DNA of 64,000 bases from Candidatus Methylopumilus rimovensis (lineage in GTDB: Bacteria; Pseudomonadota; Gammaproteobacteria; Burkholderiales; Methylophilaceae), in NCBI RefSeq assembly GCF_006364615.1, contig NZ_CP040986.1:124001-188000 (forward strand). Direction: 5' to 3'. Below the pieces are notes generated by a model. That model saw nothing but the letters and a program-made list of their open reading frames with translations, was not told where the DNA came from and searched no databases. A program made the position numbers and the translations under genes. Below are positions 52,879-61,439 of the stretch, piece after piece; the stretch's first letter is position 1; each line of letters starts with the position of its first letter.

Positions 52879-53540
52879 TGAATGATTTATCTTTTTTAAG
52901 TTTAATTACAGGGGCCACGATCCCGGTTCAACTCGTGATGATTATCTTATTAGCTGCTTCTGGATTTTCTTGGTGGTATATCTTTATCAAAGTCTCTGTA
53001 TTAAAAAATGCAGAACTCACAGTCGATGAATTTGAAAACACCTTCTGGACAAGCGGAGATCTGAGTAAATTACATGACAGTATTCGTAATGGCCGTATTA
53101 AAAATCAAGGCTTAGCAGCAATCTTTGAAGCAGGCTACAAAGAATTTAATCGTCATAAAACATCGCGTGCCGATATGAGCGATGTGATTGAAGGTGTGCG
53201 ACGTGCGATGCGCGCGACTTATAATCGTGAACTTGATTTTTTAGATGCACACTTGCCCTTTCTTGCTTCTGTGGGATCTGTGAGTCCTTATATTGGTTTA
53301 TTTGGAACCGTATGGGGGATCATGAATGCGTTCAGGGGTTTAGCGAATGTTGCACAAGCAACCCTAACACAAGTAGCCCCAGGTATTGCAGAGGCTTTAA
53401 TTGCAACCGCGATTGGCTTATTCGCAGCCATTCCCGCAGTGATCGCCTATAACCGTTTTGCAACTTCTGTCGATCGTTTATCTGTGAGATACGAAAGCTT
53501 CATGGAAGAGTTCGTCAACATCTTACAAAGAAAAGGATAA
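52869..53540 (+). CDS. tolQ: Tol-Pal motor subunit TolQ
   Basis: TolQ with TolR forms the proton-driven inner-membrane motor that energises TolA for outer-membrane constriction. The 223-residue protein has three membrane helices: about 15-35, then after a large cytoplasmic loop about 133-160 and 170-195. The conserved LPFLASVGSVSPYIGLFGTVWGIMNAF block and APGIAEALIATAIGLFAAIPAVIAYN are the MotA/TolQ/ExbB signature. Its start lies within the end of ybgC, and tolR follows directly. Confidence 0.97.
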   Translation: MHVVNDLSFLSLITGATIPVQLVMIILLAASGFSWWYIFIKVSVLKNAELTVDEFENTFWTSGDLSKLHDSIRNGRIKNQGLAAIFEAGYKEFNRHKTSRADMSDVIEGVRRAMRATYNRELDFLDAHLPFLASVGSVSPYIGLFGTVWGIMNAFRGLANVAQATLTQVAPGIAEALIATAIGLFAAIPAVIAYNRFATSVDRLSVRYESFMEEFVNILQRKG

Positions 53541-53543
53541 GTG

Positions 53544-53930
53544 ATGCGTAAACGTCGCTTAATGAATCAAATCAATGTCGTGCCTTATATTGATGTGACA
53601 TTAGTTTTACTCGTCATTTTTATGGTGACAGCGCCTATGACAAATCCAGGAATAGTGGAGCTCCCTGAAGTTGGTGAAACTTTAAAACAAACCGGTGCAC
53701 CTATTGTCATCACAGTCAAACTGAATAACACGATTGAGATTGAAGGGGAAATTTATACGCGCGATCGATTATTGAGTCATGTGCAGTCTTTAATTAAAAC
53801 AACCCCTGATCGAGCGCTTGTGATTGCAGCTGATAAAAATGTGAAATATGACGAAGTCATCAGCCTTATGGATTTATTAAAGCAAAACAATGTCTCAAAG
53901 GTAGGCTTACTTTTAAAGCCACAAAAATAA
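53544..53930 (+). CDS. tolR: Tol-Pal motor subunit TolR
   Basis: TolR is the peptidoglycan-binding partner of TolQ. From the ATG at 53544 the protein has 128 residues; a GTG one codon earlier is possible, but AAAGGA spacing favours the ATG. It has one membrane helix with the key proton-path Asp in INVVPYIDVTLVLLVIFMVTAPM and a periplasmic ExbD-type domain (ALVIAADKNVKYDEVISLMDLLKQNNVSKVGLLLKP). Length is normal (about 140). Confidence 0.96.
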   Translation: MRKRRLMNQINVVPYIDVTLVLLVIFMVTAPMTNPGIVELPEVGETLKQTGAPIVITVKLNNTIEIEGEIYTRDRLLSHVQSLIKTTPDRALVIAADKNVKYDEVISLMDLLKQNNVSKVGLLLKPQK

Positions 53931-53938
53931 ATTAAGAC

Positions 53939-54730
53939 GTGATTCGACCCCAAGAAAAAATCATAGCGAAGCGATCTGCGATTTATGCAGTGAGTGTGCA
54001 TATTGTTTTAATGCTCATCATGATTGTCAGTTTTGAATGGAGAGTGAAGTTACCTCAAGTGGCTGAGGTCGAGTTATGGGATGCTATTCCACAGCCAAAC
54101 GCTAAAGCAGTTGAAGCGCCTCCAGTTGAAAAGCAAGTTGAATTAGAGCCTCCTAAGCCGGCCCCTAAACCCTCTAAAGTAGAAGAAATCATTAAGTCAC
54201 TTACAAGTGATAAGGCTGAGATTAGTTTGAAACAAAAAAAAGAAGAAGAGGAACGTAAAAAAGTAGAAGATCAAAAAAAGAAAGATGATTTGAAGAAAAT
54301 TCAGGAAGAACTTTTAAAGCAAGATCAATTAGCCAAGCTTCAGCAGGAGTTATTACAAGACAAATCAAAGCCTTCATTAAATCGTCATGAAGATATGAAA
54401 CAATCAAATGTTAATCCTACCGAAGGGGGCGCTAAATTAGGTGAAATAGATAAATATAAATTATTAATTCAACGAAAAATTCAGCAGAATGTGAATAAGC
54501 AATTGTGTGGCACAAGCTCTGTCGAGCTTCAATTCGAAATTAGCCTAATGCCAACAGGCGAATTGATTGGCAATCCTAAAATGTTAAAATCAAGCGGTAT
54601 GCCTGTATGCGATGAATCGGTTGAGCGCGCTATTTTTCAATCACAACCTTTACCGGTACCCACAGATACCGATTTATTTTCGAAATTTAAAAATTTAAAA
54701 CTTAACTTTAGACCCAATGAAAAAATATAA
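53939..54730 (+). CDS. tolA: Tol-Pal energy-transducing protein TolA
   Basis: TolA spans the periplasm and links the TolQR motor to Pal. The 263-residue protein, with a GTG start, has one N-terminal membrane helix (about 13-35). A Pro/Lys/Glu stretch and a charged helical region rich in Lys and Glu (about 85-145) follow. The C-terminal domain carries the CGTSSVELQFEISLMPTGELI and SGMPVCDESVERAI segments, including two cysteines. It is shorter than E. coli TolA (421), mainly in the helical stalk, but within the range for Betaproteobacteria. The last 14 bases overlap tolB. Confidence 0.93.
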   Translation: MIRPQEKIIAKRSAIYAVSVHIVLMLIMIVSFEWRVKLPQVAEVELWDAIPQPNAKAVEAPPVEKQVELEPPKPAPKPSKVEEIIKSLTSDKAEISLKQKKEEEERKKVEDQKKKDDLKKIQEELLKQDQLAKLQQELLQDKSKPSLNRHEDMKQSNVNPTEGGAKLGEIDKYKLLIQRKIQQNVNKQLCGTSSVELQFEISLMPTGELIGNPKMLKSSGMPVCDESVERAIFQSQPLPVPTDTDLFSKFKNLKLNFRPNEKI

Positions 54731-56021
54731 TTTAAGTATGTTAAAAATATTCAAAGCATTTATTTCTTTATGCCTATTTTCTCTCATAGCACAACATGCA
54801 TGGGCGATTGAAACGATTGAGATTTCCGGAGGTGGTACGAAACAAATCAATATTGCAGTGATGCCATATAAGGAAGTAGTGACAGACAAAACGAATAGCC
54901 GTATGCATCAAATTATTGCAGCTGATCTTTATCGTTCTGGATTTTTTAGACCCTTAGATATTAATGGATTAATTAATAAACCATCTGTACTGAGTGAAAT
55001 TAATTATCCTGAAATGACTGCGATTGAAGCGCAAGTAATGACGCTAGGCCAGGTTGAAATCAATAACAATCGTTTAAAAGTGAATTGGTTTTTAGTGGAT
55101 GTGAATAAAAAAACTATTTTAACGACGATGGAATTTTCAGGGCCTGCTGCGCAATACCGTGCCATCGCGCATAAAATTTCTGACATCATTTATGAAAAAT
55201 TAACAGGTATTCCAGGGGTCTTCAGTACTAAGATTTCTTATATCTCAAAGAATAAAGGCCGCTATTCTCTAAACGTGGCAGATGCGGACGGATTTAATAT
55301 TCAATCGGTAGTGGGCTCCCCTCAACCTTTAATTTCCGCAAGATGGTCACCCGATGGCACTAAATTCGCTTACGTATCTTTCGAGAAGAAAAAGCCAATT
55401 ATTTATATTCAATCTTTAGTGACAGGCCAAAGAACAGTATTAGCCAACTTTAAAGGGAATAATAGCTCCCCTTCATGGTCACCTGATGGGAGACGTTTGG
55501 CGATTGTTTTAACTTATAACGCAAACTCACAAATTTATTTAATCGATGCCGACGGCTCTAATTTAAAACCTCTTATCCAGAGTGCGCATATTGATACAGA
55601 GCCTGTATGGTCCCCTGATGGCAGGTGGATTTATTTCACATCGGATCGTGGGGGTCGAGCGCAAGTGTATAAGGTGTCATCAAGTGGCGGTGAGCCACAA
55701 CGTGTATCCTTTGAAGGAAACCAAAATTTAAATCCTAATGTCTCACCCGATGGGAAAATGCTCTCTTATGTGACGCAAGATGAAGGTCGATTTAGAGTGG
55801 CCTTACATGATTTACAAACAGGACAAATTACGAAAATTACTGACGGCCCTTTTGATGAGGCACCTAAGTTTTCACCCAATGGGCATGTGATACTATATGC
55901 ACATAAGATCAACGGATCAGGCGAACTTTCTACCGTATCGATTGATGGCGTCGTTCGCCAATCATTCAATATTCATGCCGATGATATTAGAGAGCCTGCT
56001 TGGGGACCTTTTGTAAAATAA
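54717..56021 (+). CDS. tolB: Tol-Pal periplasmic protein TolB
   Basis: TolB is a periplasmic beta-propeller that binds Pal and TolA. The 434-residue product has a signal peptide ending HAWA, and the mature protein begins with the TolA-box-like IETIEISGGG. An alpha/beta domain (to about 165) follows, then a six-bladed propeller with repeating W(S/P)PDG motifs: ARWSPDGTKFAYVS, PSWSPDGRRLA, PVWSPDGRWIYFTSDRGG, NPNVSPDGKMLSYV and PKFSPNGHVILY. A second ATG at 54738 would also leave a complete signal peptide. It overlaps tolA by 14 bases. Confidence 0.97.
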   Translation: MKKYNLSMLKIFKAFISLCLFSLIAQHAWAIETIEISGGGTKQINIAVMPYKEVVTDKTNSRMHQIIAADLYRSGFFRPLDINGLINKPSVLSEINYPEMTAIEAQVMTLGQVEINNNRLKVNWFLVDVNKKTILTTMEFSGPAAQYRAIAHKISDIIYEKLTGIPGVFSTKISYISKNKGRYSLNVADADGFNIQSVVGSPQPLISARWSPDGTKFAYVSFEKKKPIIYIQSLVTGQRTVLANFKGNNSSPSWSPDGRRLAIVLTYNANSQIYLIDADGSNLKPLIQSAHIDTEPVWSPDGRWIYFTSDRGGRAQVYKVSSSGGEPQRVSFEGNQNLNPNVSPDGKMLSYVTQDEGRFRVALHDLQTGQITKITDGPFDEAPKFSPNGHVILYAHKINGSGELSTVSIDGVVRQSFNIHADDIREPAWGPFVK

Positions 56022-56044
56022 ATTAACTTATGGAGATTTGGAAA

Positions 56045-56542
56045 ATGAAAAAATCACTATTACTTTCAACCTTACTTTCACTATTTTTAGTGGGTTGTAG
56101 TTCAACGCCGATTAACGATGCATCAAAACCTAATAGCCCATCTGCATCAGTTTCTGATGATGAAAAAGATCTCGATTTAGCAAGCTTACGTGACCCTAAT
56201 AATATTTTATCGAAACGAAGCATCTACTTTGATTACGACAAAGATGCGGTGAAAGCTGAATACAAAGATCTCGTTGAAGCTCATGCTAAATATGTGGCTT
56301 CACATCCAAAAGCAAAAATGACTTTAACAGGTAACACGGATGATCGCGGTTCACGCGAATACAATGTGTCATTGGGCCAAAGACGTTCTGTGTCAGTTAA
56401 GAAATCTATGAACGTTTTAGGTGCGCAAGATACACAAATCGAAACAGTGAGTTTTGGTGAAGAGCGCGCAGATACCAATTGTAAAGATGATGCATGTTAT
56501 GGAAAAGATCGTCGCGTCGATATCTCTTACGAAAAAGAGTAA
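56045..56542 (+). CDS. pal: Peptidoglycan-associated lipoprotein Pal
   Basis: Pal anchors the outer membrane to peptidoglycan as the outer end of the Tol-Pal bridge. The ATG at 56045 is chosen because GGAG lies at proper distance and the product then starts MKKSLLLSTLLSLFLVGCSS with lipobox LVGC; an ATG at 56030 would add five residues. The 165-residue protein has an OmpA-like domain with SIYFDYDKDAV, LTGNTDDRGSREYNVSLGQRR (diaminopimelate-binding Asp and Arg), VSFGEERAD and DRRVDISY. It stands between tolB and cpoB as usual. Confidence 0.97.
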   Translation: MKKSLLLSTLLSLFLVGCSSTPINDASKPNSPSASVSDDEKDLDLASLRDPNNILSKRSIYFDYDKDAVKAEYKDLVEAHAKYVASHPKAKMTLTGNTDDRGSREYNVSLGQRRSVSVKKSMNVLGAQDTQIETVSFGEERADTNCKDDACYGKDRRVDISYEKE

Positions 56543-56556
56543 GCATTCATACTTTA

Positions 56557-57333
56557 ATGAAAAAACTCATTCTTTTAGCGTGTTTATTTGCAGTACCAGT
56601 TCACGCGGCACTTTTTGAAGATACGGATGCAAGAAAAAAACTTCAGGAGATGCAATTAAAAGAAACAGAGTTAGATGCCCGCATTGTAAGTCTTGAGGCT
56701 GTCATTAAAAGTGGCAGCCTCAACGATATGCTTAATCAAATCGAATTAATCAAACAAGATGTTTCTAAACTTCGTGGTGATTTGGAAACACTTCGTCATT
56801 TAAATGCTACTGTTGAACAGCGTCAGAAAGATCTTTATCAAGATTTAGATGGCAGACTTCGAAAGATGGAAGAAAAATCAGTTGCAAGTAATCCCGTTCC
56901 ATCTGGAAAAGTTACAGAGGCTCCTCCGCTTCCTGAAGTCAAACCGCCATCAGATCAAGAAATTTATGATGAAGCGAATCAGCTTTTAGAAGCTATGAAA
57001 TATAAAGAAGCCTTTCAAGCCTTTACTGATTTTATTAAGCAATTCCCTCATAGCGCGCTATTGCCTGATGCTAAATATGCTTTAGCGAATACACAATTTA
57101 GTTTAAAAAATTACAAAGCGTCCCTTGGTACTTATCAAAAATTATTGGATCAACATCCGGATTTTATAAAAAACCCAGAAGCTTTATTAGGTTTAGCCAA
57201 TGCACAAATTCAATTGGCACTTATTCCCGAAGCCAAGAAAAGTCTAAAGGATTTGATTAAAAAATATCCTAAGAGTGATGTGATTCAAAATGCACAAAAG
57301 CGTTTGAAGGTTTTAGAAAGCATTAAGCCCTAA
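56557..57333 (+). CDS. cpoB: Cell-division coordinator CpoB (YbgF)
   Basis: CpoB is a periplasmic TolA partner that coordinates PBP1B activity with outer-membrane constriction. The start at 56557 gives a clean signal peptide (MKKLILLACLFAVPVHA); an in-frame ATG further upstream lies within pal and adds residues with no signal character. The 258-residue protein has an N-terminal coiled coil (about 25-105) and a Pro-rich linker. Three TPR-like repeats follow: EIYDEANQLLEAMKYKEAFQAFTDFIKQFP, ALANTQFSLKNYKASLGTYQKLLDQHP and ALLGLANAQIQLALIPEAKKSLKDLIKKYP. It closes the tol-pal cluster. Confidence 0.94.
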   Translation: MKKLILLACLFAVPVHAALFEDTDARKKLQEMQLKETELDARIVSLEAVIKSGSLNDMLNQIELIKQDVSKLRGDLETLRHLNATVEQRQKDLYQDLDGRLRKMEEKSVASNPVPSGKVTEAPPLPEVKPPSDQEIYDEANQLLEAMKYKEAFQAFTDFIKQFPHSALLPDAKYALANTQFSLKNYKASLGTYQKLLDQHPDFIKNPEALLGLANAQIQLALIPEAKKSLKDLIKKYPKSDVIQNAQKRLKVLESIKP

Positions 57334-57374
57334 AATTTTTATATCTTAAATTTTTTAGTCCTACATTCCTCAAC

Positions 57375-58016
57375 GTGACACAACTTAAAATCTTTGAAAT
57401 TTTTTATTCACTACAAGGTGAATCTTCTCGTATGGGATTACCTACGATATTTATTCGCTTAAGTGGGTGTCCGATGCGCTGCCATTATTGTGATACAGCT
57501 TACGCTTTTCAAGGTGGATCCATGATGGACATCGAGGACATCATGGTATCCATCAAAAAATATGACACGCGCTATGTCACAGTCACAGGAGGTGAACCGC
57601 TGGTGCAAAAAGAAGTGCTTAAGCTTCTTAAGACTTTAGCTGATAGTAATTATGAAGTGTCGATTGAAACTGGTGGTGGACTGTCTATTAAAGAAGTTGA
57701 TCCTCGCATTAAAATTATTTTAGATATCAAAACCCCGGAGTCAGGTGAAGAGAAAAAAAATCACTGGGAAAATTTAGATATCATTGATTCAAAAGATGAA
57801 ATTAAATTTGTACTTTGCAGTCGTGAAGATTATGACTGGGCTAAAAAAATACTTGATCAATATAAACTCACAGAAAAATGTAGTGTCTTATTTTCTCCTG
57901 TGTATCAAAAACTCAATGCCACTGATTTAGGAAATTGGATTTTGAAAGATCAGCTCCATGTGCGTATGCAAATTCAATTACATAAATTACTCTGGGGAGA
58001 AAAACCTGGTGTCTAA
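57375..58016 (+). CDS. queE: 7-carboxy-7-deazaguanine synthase QueE
   Basis: QueE is a radical-SAM enzyme that contracts carboxy-tetrahydropterin to 7-carboxy-7-deazaguanine in queuosine synthesis. The 213-residue protein with a GTG start shows the family start [28 protein letters not shown]. The iron-sulfur motif [10 protein letters not shown] (C-x3-C-x2-C) and [14 protein letters not shown] follow. The C-terminal part matches the usual QueE length (about 210-225). It overlaps queC by 8 bases. queE-queC after cpoB is a standard order in Betaproteobacteria. Confidence 0.96.
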   Translation: MTQLKIFEIFYSLQGESSRMGLPTIFIRLSGCPMRCHYCDTAYAFQGGSMMDIEDIMVSIKKYDTRYVTVTGGEPLVQKEVLKLLKTLADSNYEVSIETGGGLSIKEVDPRIKIILDIKTPESGEEKKNHWENLDIIDSKDEIKFVLCSREDYDWAKKILDQYKLTEKCSVLFSPVYQKLNATDLGNWILKDQLHVRMQIQLHKLLWGEKPGV

Positions 58017-58677
58017 GGCAGTCGTGCTTTTATCAGGGGGTCTTGATTCGGCAACCACGTTAGCCATTGCGAAAAATGAAGGTTACGAATGTTATGCTTT
58101 GAGTATCAATTATCACCAGCGCCATATTGCGGAACTCGAAGCTGCTAAGAAAATTGCTCAGCAGTTTAAAGTGAAAGATCATAGAACGGTTGAGATGGAT
58201 TTAAGTTGGATGCTCACTTCAGCGCTTACTAATCCTGATTTAAAAGTACCAACCGAATTAAGTTCTCATATCCCGATTACTTATGTGCCCGCGCGAAATA
58301 CTTTAATGCTCAGTTTGGCTCTCGGTTGGGCAGAAGTCATCGGTGCGCATGATATTTTTATAGGGGTCAATGCCGTGGATTATTCAGGTTACCCTGATTG
58401 CAGACTCGAATATATTGAGCAATTTCAGAAAATGGCTAACTTGGCGACCAAATCAGCTGTAGAAGGTCAAAATATCCAACTTCACACGCCGTTGATTCAT
58501 CTATCTAAAGAAGCCATTATTCTTCAGGGTATGAAATTAGGCGTAGATTACGGTTTCACTGTTTCATGTTATCAGGCTGATAAAGATGGCCAGGCTTGTG
58601 GTGTTTGTGATTCTTGTCGTTTAAGGCAACATGGCTTTAAAGCGGCTGGGATGGATGACCCCACCTCTTACCAATAA
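58009..58677 (+). CDS. queC: 7-cyano-7-deazaguanine synthase QueC
   Basis: QueC makes preQ0 from 7-carboxy-7-deazaguanine, ammonia and ATP. I place the start at the GTG 58009, 8 bases inside queE and just after a GGGGAGA ribosome-binding sequence. The product is then 222 residues and begins V(M)[18 protein letters not shown]; an upstream ATG at 57958 adds 17 unconserved residues. Motifs are the PP-loop [47 protein letters not shown] and the zinc site CYQ......[10 protein letters not shown]. Confidence 0.96.
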   Translation: MSKAVVLLSGGLDSATTLAIAKNEGYECYALSINYHQRHIAELEAAKKIAQQFKVKDHRTVEMDLSWMLTSALTNPDLKVPTELSSHIPITYVPARNTLMLSLALGWAEVIGAHDIFIGVNAVDYSGYPDCRLEYIEQFQKMANLATKSAVEGQNIQLHTPLIHLSKEAIILQGMKLGVDYGFTVSCYQADKDGQACGVCDSCRLRQHGFKAAGMDDPTSYQ

Positions 58678-58704
58678 ACCAAAAGAGACTTTAAATTTTT
58701 CTTT

Positions 58705-58732
58705 TTGTAAGTAACTCAAAAAGATGTAAAAT
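58705..58732 (+). promoter_or_regulatory. Proposed promoter of the pagL-like gene, leaderless transcript
   Basis: TTGTAA (58705-58710) and TAAAAT (58727-58732) are 16 bases apart. Start of transcription about 7 bases later falls at or next to the ATG at 58739, and no Shine-Dalgarno sequence is present, so the mRNA would be leaderless. The GTAAAATTCCGC context resembles GTAAAATCCGC before rpsP. Confidence 0.45.
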
Positions 58733-58738
58733 TCCGCT

Positions 58739-59308
58739 ATGAAAAAACAAATATTACTTTCCTGCCTTTCCCTATATTTAGCCCCCCATTTATTGTGTGC
58801 TCAAGAGAGCAATGGATTAGGTATTGATAGCGTCTCAATTGAAGCTGGAAGTTCGTTTAGCGATAAAGATAAAGATACAAATATGGGACGATTGGGCGTT
58901 CAGTGGAACTGGAATGAACCATTATATAAAAACAATAGTATTGTTTTAAAAGGATATTGGGATGCAACCGTTGGCTATTGGCATACAGAAGATTCAGCTG
59001 GTACGCATAGCGTTGGTGACTTTGGTATTACTCCTGTTTTAAGACTTCAGGCGAATGGGTCAGAAAAATTTGTGCCTTATGTGGAGCTCGGCATAGGAGC
59101 CCATTATTTGACAGAAAAAACTATTACTCAAAATAAACAATTTAGTACAAATTTTCAATTTGGGGATCATATAGCTGCTGGTATTAAATTTGGCGAGCAT
59201 GATGCATTTGCTATTGCTTATAGACTTCAGCATCTCTCCAATGCTGGAATAGATCATCCTAACCCTGGTATAAACTTCCATCAAATACGTCTTGAATATA
59301 ATTTTTAA
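58739..59308 (+). CDS. pagL: PagL-like lipid A 3-O-deacylase (acyloxyacyl hydrolase family)
   Basis: PagL removes the 3-O-acyl chain from lipid A in the outer membrane. The 189-residue protein has a signal peptide cleaved near LCA-QES and alternating strands of an 8-stranded barrel ending in IRLEYNF. The active-site region reads QHLSNAGIDHPNPGIN: His165 and Ser167 correspond to PagL His126 and Ser128, while the position of catalytic Glu140 is Asn179. The SNAGI..PN.GI framework is otherwise well kept. The family call is firm, but activity needs testing because of that change. It stands alone after queC and before a decayed gene. Confidence 0.85.
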   Translation: MKKQILLSCLSLYLAPHLLCAQESNGLGIDSVSIEAGSSFSDKDKDTNMGRLGVQWNWNEPLYKNNSIVLKGYWDATVGYWHTEDSAGTHSVGDFGITPVLRLQANGSEKFVPYVELGIGAHYLTEKTITQNKQFSTNFQFGDHIAAGIKFGEHDAFAIAYRLQHLSNAGIDHPNPGINFHQIRLEYNF

Positions 59309-59310
59309 AG

Positions 59311-59527
59311 CTAATCATTTCTTAATTTTTTGATTTTATTCTCTAAGGTTCTGTTTCCTAAGCCTAATTTATCTGCTGACTCTAACTGCCTCAACTTCTG
59401 AGCAATTTAGAGTTTTTTAACGTAAGGCTTTTTCAAAAGGTTAATTTAAGTCAGTGAATGACGCTTTTTCGATTTTATTTAAAGCTAGTCTTGCTTCGGC
59501 AAAGTAATTTTGCTTGCCAAACATGCC
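59311..59527 (-). pseudogene. Decayed C-terminal remnant of an NtrC-family regulator
   Basis: Reading the complement of 59527-59311 gives FAEARLALNKIEKASFTDLN, a TAA, PFEKALR, a TAA, KTLNCSEVEAV, a frame change, then SADKLGLGNRTLENKIKKL and RND-stop. This aligns with residues 405-458 of the intact NtrC in this window (ALNKNQKDILTQLNQTFEK, then ALNFTKG and AAEILGLGRNTLTRKVKEL). The first 27 positions align without gaps with about 14 identities. The two internal TAA codons stand where NtrC has Gln (CAA) and Glu (GAA), each one substitution away. The segment keeps a Fis-type helix-turn-helix but no start, ATPase or receiver part. It overlaps the rpsP promoter region. Confidence 0.75.
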
Positions 59528-59543
59528 AAAAATAGCGTAAAAT
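59514..59543 (+). promoter_or_regulatory. Proposed promoter of the rpsP operon
   Basis: TTGCCA (59514-59519) and TAAAAT (59538-59543) are separated by 18 bases, with the start point expected near 59550, about 40 bases before the rpsP ATG. The assignment is by consensus and position. Confidence 0.5.
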
Positions 59544-59590
59544 CCGCCCCTTTCTTAAGAAAATTTTTAACTAATTGAAGAGTGTAAATT

Positions 59591-60121
59591 ATGGTAATTA
59601 TTCGACTTTCTAGAGGCGGTTCAAAAAAGACCCCTTTTTACAATGTAGTAGTGGCAGATTCAAGAAATCGCCGCGATGGACGCTTTATTGAGCGTATTGG
59701 TTTTTATAATCCAATGGCTAAAATTGGCACCGAAGCACTTCGTATTGATAACGAACGTGTGACACATTGGAAAGGCCATGGCGCTCTTCTTTCAGATTCA
59801 GTGAATCGCTTAGTGAAGTTACATTTAAAAGGCCCAGAAGCAATTGTGGCTTTAAAGAAAAAAGATGCAGACAAAGTAGAAGCTAGAAAAGCTAAAGAAG
59901 TAGCTAAAAAAGCTGAAGAATTAAAAGCAGCGATGGACGCTAAAGAAGCAGAAGAAAAAGCGAAAGCAGCAGAGGCAGAAGCCGCAGCTGCAGCAGCGCC
60001 TGCTCCAGAAGCAGCACCGGTTGAGGCAGCAGCAGAAGCAGCAGCTCCTGAGGCAACGCCAGAAGCAGCTCCAGAAGCAGCTCCAGCTGAGGCGACTGAA
60101 CCACCAGCTGAAAGCGCTTAA
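59591..60121 (+). CDS. rpsP: Ribosomal protein S16 with long Ala/Glu/Pro-rich tail
   Basis: S16 is an assembly protein of the 30S subunit. Residues 1-82 form a normal S16 ([41 protein letters not shown], then [10 protein letters not shown]). Instead of stopping there, the product continues to 176 residues with a charged helix rich in Lys, Ala and Glu (about 95-135) and a low-complexity Ala/Pro/Glu tail made of repeated EAAPEAAP-type units. The coding DNA of the tail is itself repetitive and more GC-rich. S16 extensions are known in some bacteria, but one of about 90 residues doubles the protein. It heads rpsP-rimM-trmD-rplS. Confidence 0.96.
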   Translation: MVIIRLSRGGSKKTPFYNVVVADSRNRRDGRFIERIGFYNPMAKIGTEALRIDNERVTHWKGHGALLSDSVNRLVKLHLKGPEAIVALKKKDADKVEARKAKEVAKKAEELKAAMDAKEAEEKAKAAEAEAAAAAAPAPEAAPVEAAAEAAAPEATPEAAPEAAPAEATEPPAESA

Positions 60122-60151
60122 TGTTTTGATTCACTTGTTGTTACAAGTGAT

Positions 60152-60655
60152 ATGAGTGAGGTAGAAAAATTTATCATGGCACGCATCAGTGGGCCATATG
60201 GTGTTAAAGGTTGGATTAAGATTCAGCCCTTCACGGTAGATATCCATCAACTTCTCAATAAAAAAGAGTGGCTTATTGGAGATGAAAAATCTTCGATATG
60301 CTACTCAATCGAAACATCAAAAATACACGGCAATGGTATTGTCGCTAAGCTAGTGAATGTGGATGATCGAGATGCGGCATTTGGGTTAAAGAATAAAACG
60401 ATTTTAATACCCAAACATGAGTTACCCGCTTTAGAAAAAGGCGAATATTACTGGAATGATTTGATGGGGCATGAAGTCATCAATCAACAGAAAGAATATT
60501 TAGGTGTCGTTCAGACTTTTCTTGAAACGGGAGCGAACGATGTTTTAGTCGTTAAGGGCGACAAAGAATATTTAATCCCTTTTATTCCGCATGTGATTGT
60601 CAATGTGGATATGGCAAAAAAAGAAATTGAAGTCGACTGGGATAAAGATTTTTAA
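60152..60655 (+). CDS. rimM: 16S rRNA processing protein RimM
   Basis: RimM binds S19 and helps mature the 30S head. The 167-residue protein has the two-barrel layout: the N-terminal domain with ARISGPYGVKGWIKIQPFT, and the PRC-barrel with KGEYYWNDLMGHEV and LGVVQTFLETGANDVLVVKGDKEYLIPFIPHVIVNVD. Length is typical (about 170-180). It follows rpsP by 30 bases and abuts trmD. Confidence 0.97.
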   Translation: MSEVEKFIMARISGPYGVKGWIKIQPFTVDIHQLLNKKEWLIGDEKSSICYSIETSKIHGNGIVAKLVNVDDRDAAFGLKNKTILIPKHELPALEKGEYYWNDLMGHEVINQQKEYLGVVQTFLETGANDVLVVKGDKEYLIPFIPHVIVNVDMAKKEIEVDWDKDF

Positions 60656-61423
60656 ATGAAATCCTTGTCTTTTGATGTGGTGACACTTTTTCCTGAGATG
60701 TTTCAAGCATTGAAGGATTTTGGCATTACCTCTCGTGCATTTCATGAAGCGTTTGTTGATTTAACTTTATGGAATCCAAGAGATTTTACAAATGATGCAC
60801 ATCGCACAGTGGATGACAGGCCTTATGGCGGCGGCCCCGGCATGCTTATGATGATTGAGCCTTTGAAGAAGGCCATCGATGCTGCTAAAAAAGCGCAAAT
60901 GAATAAAGGTATTCAAGATGTTCGAGTGATTCATTTATCCCCAAGAGGATTACCACTCACACATCAAAAAGTGATGGAACTGTCAAAAGCTTCAGGACTC
61001 ATTTTTTTAGCGAGTCGTTATGAGGGTGTAGATGAGAGGCTGATTGAAAGTAGTGTCGATGAAGAAATTTCAATTGGCGACTACGTATTAAGTGGCGGGG
61101 AATTACCTACCATGGTCGTGATGGATGCCATTATTAGGCAACTACCAGGCGTGTTAGGAGATGATAATTCGGCTATTGAGGATTCGTTTGTGAATGGCTT
61201 ACTTGATTGCCCTCACTATACGAGACCAGAAGTGTATGAAGGATCTAAGGTGCCGGATGTATTATTATCGGGTAACCATGCTAGAATTAGCGCCTGGCGA
61301 TTACAGCAATCGTTAGCGTTAACCAAGGTCAGACGACCTGATTTGTGGGCCGCAAGGCTGTTGACTAAAGAAGAGACTCGGCTGCTTGAAGCAATAGATA
61401 AGCAGGAACAAGACTCTATATAA
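60656..61423 (+). CDS. trmD: tRNA (guanine-N1)-methyltransferase TrmD
   Basis: TrmD makes m1G37 in tRNAs reading CNN codons and prevents frameshifting. The 255-residue SPOUT-family protein shows [49 protein letters not shown], the SAM-binding knot [13 protein letters not shown], and [33 protein letters not shown] and the C-terminal [11 protein letters not shown]....[10 protein letters not shown] complete it. It lies between rimM (adjacent) and rplS (16 bases). Confidence 0.98.
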   Translation: MKSLSFDVVTLFPEMFQALKDFGITSRAFHEAFVDLTLWNPRDFTNDAHRTVDDRPYGGGPGMLMMIEPLKKAIDAAKKAQMNKGIQDVRVIHLSPRGLPLTHQKVMELSKASGLIFLASRYEGVDERLIESSVDEEISIGDYVLSGGELPTMVVMDAIIRQLPGVLGDDNSAIEDSFVNGLLDCPHYTRPEVYEGSKVPDVLLSGNHARISAWRLQQSLALTKVRRPDLWAARLLTKEETRLLEAIDKQEQDSI

Positions 61424-61439
61424 CTAAAAGGAACGGATT

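Noticed and set aside
56494-56556. Longer N-terminus for cpoB starting inside pal
   Set aside because: It adds basic residues before an otherwise perfect signal peptide and would overlap pal by 49 bases.
57958-58008. Longer N-terminus for queC from the ATG at 57958
   Set aside because: The extra 17 residues are unconserved and overlap queE by 59 bases; the GTG at 58009 follows a good ribosome-binding sequence and matches the family start.
59940-60134. Leu-rich reading frame antisense to the rpsP tail
   Set aside because: It is the complement of repetitive Ala/Glu/Pro codons, has no start context and mirrors the low-complexity sense sequence.
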